Assembly: GCA_003520455.1 (NCBI GenBank)
Contig: DOUV01001044.1
Coordinates: 1-6,341, forward strand
Origin: Chloroflexota bacterium
Lineage (GTDB): Bacteria > Chloroflexota > Anaerolineae > Ardenticatenales > Ardenticatenaceae
Direction of reading: 5' to 3'
DNA length: 6,341 nt
Numbering within the stretch: position 1 is the first letter of the stretch; every line of letters starts with the position of its first letter. The notes beneath the pieces were generated by a model. It did no database searches, had not been told where the DNA came from, and saw only the letters and a program-made list of their open reading frames with translations. The translations under genes were made by a program, and so were the position numbers. Below, in pieces: positions 5,486 to 6,341 of the stretch.

Positions 5486-5779
5486 TTACGAACTGGTCCC
5501 CTGCACCTCCAGGTAGGCCTGCAATCGATCAATCAGTGTCTCAGCCGGGGCATTCTGAGCCACCAGCTCGCCGTCGACGGCCACGGCCGGAGCGCACGTA
5601 ATGCCCAACCGGACAATCTGCTCCGGTTGTTGGAAGACGCGGGTGATTTCAAGCACGAGGCCCGGATGATCGGTGACCCACGCCTGGACGAGCGGTACGG
5701 CCGGATTACAGGCTGCACAGCTTGAGCAAACGAACAGAGTTATCCGTCGTCTCTGCCTGACCTCATAGTTTTCAAGCAT
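5486..5779 (-). CDS. Thioredoxin/glutaredoxin-like small redox protein with CxxCxxC
   Basis: A 97-residue thioredoxin-fold protein. A first strand (ITLFVC) leads to Cys18-Ser-Ser-Cys21-Ala-Ala-Cys24, two overlapping CxxC motifs; by alignment with the fold, Cys21/Cys24 is the redox pair and Cys18 is extra. The cis-Pro loop is GITCAPAVAVDGELV, with Pro64 preceded two residues earlier by Cys62. The xPAVxVDG pattern is typical of the thioredoxin_3 group of short thioredoxins. No signal peptide is seen. The start is ATG 5777-5779 with GGAGG (5786-5790) 6 nt upstream. It overlaps the end of the upstream regulator gene by 8 bp, implying translational coupling. The flavoprotein gene follows 119 bp downstream, which suggests the flavoprotein could be its reductase. 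A role as a metal or Fe-S carrier using the third cysteine is an alternative. Confidence 0.85.
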   Translation of the reverse strand: MLENYEVRQRRRITLFVCSSCAACNPAVPLVQAWVTDHPGLVLEITRVFQQPEQIVRLGITCAPAVAVDGELVAQNAPAETLIDRLQAYLEVQGTSS

Positions 5780-6095
5780 TCGATGCCTCCGCCGGTTCTC
5801 CTGGCCAATCGCCCCGTAAATAGCCCTCCGCGACCTGACGATGAATGATCAAACAACGGCCCTGACCGTGCAAGACGCCCTGCCGCCGGAGCCGGCTGAT
5901 CGACGCTGAAACGGTCGGGCGCGAAACCCCGATCAGGTTTGCCAGGTCCTCGTGGGTCAGGCCGGGGTCGAGCTCGAAGCGATCCGCCCCACCTTGTCCC
6001 AGCCGGTCACCCAGCAGAAGCAGAGTTTGGACGAGCCGGTGGCTGGCTTTGGTGTGGATCAAACTTTCAATGCGACGCATATCAACCGGTAGCAC
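5772..6095 (-). CDS. Crp/Fnr-family DNA-binding domain, probably N-terminally truncated by an insertion sequence
   Basis: About 107 residues match only the C-terminal half of a Crp/Fnr regulator (full length about 200-230). Residues near 8-35 fit the segment after the dimerisation helix (ASHRLVQTLLLLGDRLG). A winged helix-turn-helix follows: LTHEDLANLIGVSRPTVSASISRLRRQGVL, with recognition helix SRPTVSASISRL, then the wing (GRCLIIHR). The cyclic-nucleotide/effector barrel and most of the long dimer helix are absent. Upstream in the same frame there are five more codons and then a TGA (6111-6113) that ends a transposase. Neither the GTG at 6095 nor the ATG at 6080 has a Shine-Dalgarno sequence. 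The likeliest reading is a regulator truncated by an insertion sequence, now a pseudogene or a DNA-binding remnant. It overlaps the thioredoxin-like gene by 8 bp and probably once controlled the operon. Confidence 0.75.
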   Translation of the reverse strand: MLPVDMRRIESLIHTKASHRLVQTLLLLGDRLGQGGADRFELDPGLTHEDLANLIGVSRPTVSASISRLRRQGVLHGQGRCLIIHRQVAEGYLRGDWPGEPAEASNA

Positions 6096-6341
6096 AGCAT
6101 CTAATCGTGATCATTGACACCACTGTTCGATCAACTGCAAGGTCTCTTGAGACCGCCGCCCCCGCTGTTTGGGTGGTTCCCAACGCGGCGGCGGAACTTT
6201 GAAAGCGAACAGTTCGGCCATCGTCCAGATATGGTCGGTCAAACCAGCCGCAATCGCCGGGGTACGCGGGACCCAGCGATGACCGAAGCGGCCCACCGAG
6301 AGGCGCAATCGCAGGCTGTTATGACAGTCGCAGAAGTTGTA
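6095..6341 (-). mobile_element. Left end of an insertion sequence (partial)
   Basis: The transposase C-terminus points left and stops at 6111, only 15 bp from the truncated Crp/Fnr reading frame. The exact boundary and any target duplication cannot be seen. The left limit given here is an estimate. Confidence 0.45.
6111..6341 (-). CDS. Transposase, C-terminal fragment (5' end outside window)
   Basis: The frame is open from the window edge to a TGA at 6111-6113, giving 76 residues. The start of the visible part, YNFCDCHNSLR, resembles the YN-x-x-R-x-H-x-SLR tail of DDE transposase/integrase cores. It is followed by RTPAIAAGLTDHIWTMAELF, a tail I recognise from bacterial DDE transposases, and a basic Pro-rich end (PPPRWEPPKQRGRR). 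The catalytic DDE residues would lie upstream, outside the window. The IS family cannot be assigned from this fragment. No terminal inverted repeat can be identified because the other end is missing; the element's left boundary should fall close to or just left of 6111, against the Crp/Fnr remnant. Confidence 0.72.
   Translation of the reverse strand, partial: YNFCDCHNSLRLRLSVGRFGHRWVPRTPAIAAGLTDHIWTMAELFAFKVPPPRWEPPKQRGRRSQETLQLIEQWCQ

Noticed and set aside
6112..6117. Plus-strand TTGACA as a -35 box
   Set aside because: No acceptable -10 hexamer lies 16-18 bp downstream and no plus-strand gene follows.
1..6341. CRISPR array, tRNA, rRNA or riboswitch
   Set aside because: No regularly spaced direct repeats, no cloverleaf-like segment and no known riboswitch core were seen on either strand.

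Overview
The window is GC-rich bacterial DNA with a lower-GC middle section. A glycolate-oxidase-type iron-sulfur subunit, a YnfA-type membrane protein, an SPW-repeat protein and a Crp/Fnr-type DNA-binding domain suit a free-living environmental bacterium. I cannot fix the phylum from sequence alone; Chloroflexota or Actinomycetota are guesses.

Layout. The left edge (1-830, + strand) carries the 3' part of a GlcF-like subunit with two CCG cysteine motifs. Every other gene I accept lies on the minus strand. From left to right these are a four-helix membrane protein of unassigned family (926-1453), a YnfA-family protein (1675-2010), a 60-aa single-span membrane protein (2199-2381) and an SPW-repeat membrane protein (2555-2926). 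A 405-bp gap follows, holding a promoter with a CRP/FNR-type operator, a possible 46-aa tail-anchored ORF and a hairpin. Next comes a four-gene redox cluster transcribed right to left: a Crp/Fnr helix-turn-helix domain (5772-6095), a thioredoxin-like protein (5486-5779), a MerA/dihydrolipoamide-dehydrogenase-like flavoprotein (3981-5366) and a one-cysteine DsbA-family protein (3336-3947). The right edge (6111-6341) is the C-terminal end of a transposase.

How the genes fit together. In the redox cluster the regulator and thioredoxin genes overlap by 8 bp, and the flavoprotein and DsbA genes are 33 nt apart, so the four probably form one transcription unit. A plausible scheme, by inference, is electron flow from NAD(P)H through the flavoprotein to the CxxCxxC thioredoxin-like protein and perhaps the DsbA-like protein. 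The flavoprotein lacks the C-terminal cysteine pair and the N-terminal metal-binding domain of true mercuric reductases. The regulator has only the C-terminal DNA-binding half of a Crp/Fnr protein and sits 15 bp past the transposase stop in the same frame, so an insertion sequence probably removed its sensor domain and perhaps the operon's promoter.

The most specific new signal is a TGTC-N8-GACA palindrome centred exactly 41.5 bp upstream of the start predicted from a good -10 box in front of the SPW gene. This is class II CRP/FNR activator geometry, and the site matches the CooA-type consensus.
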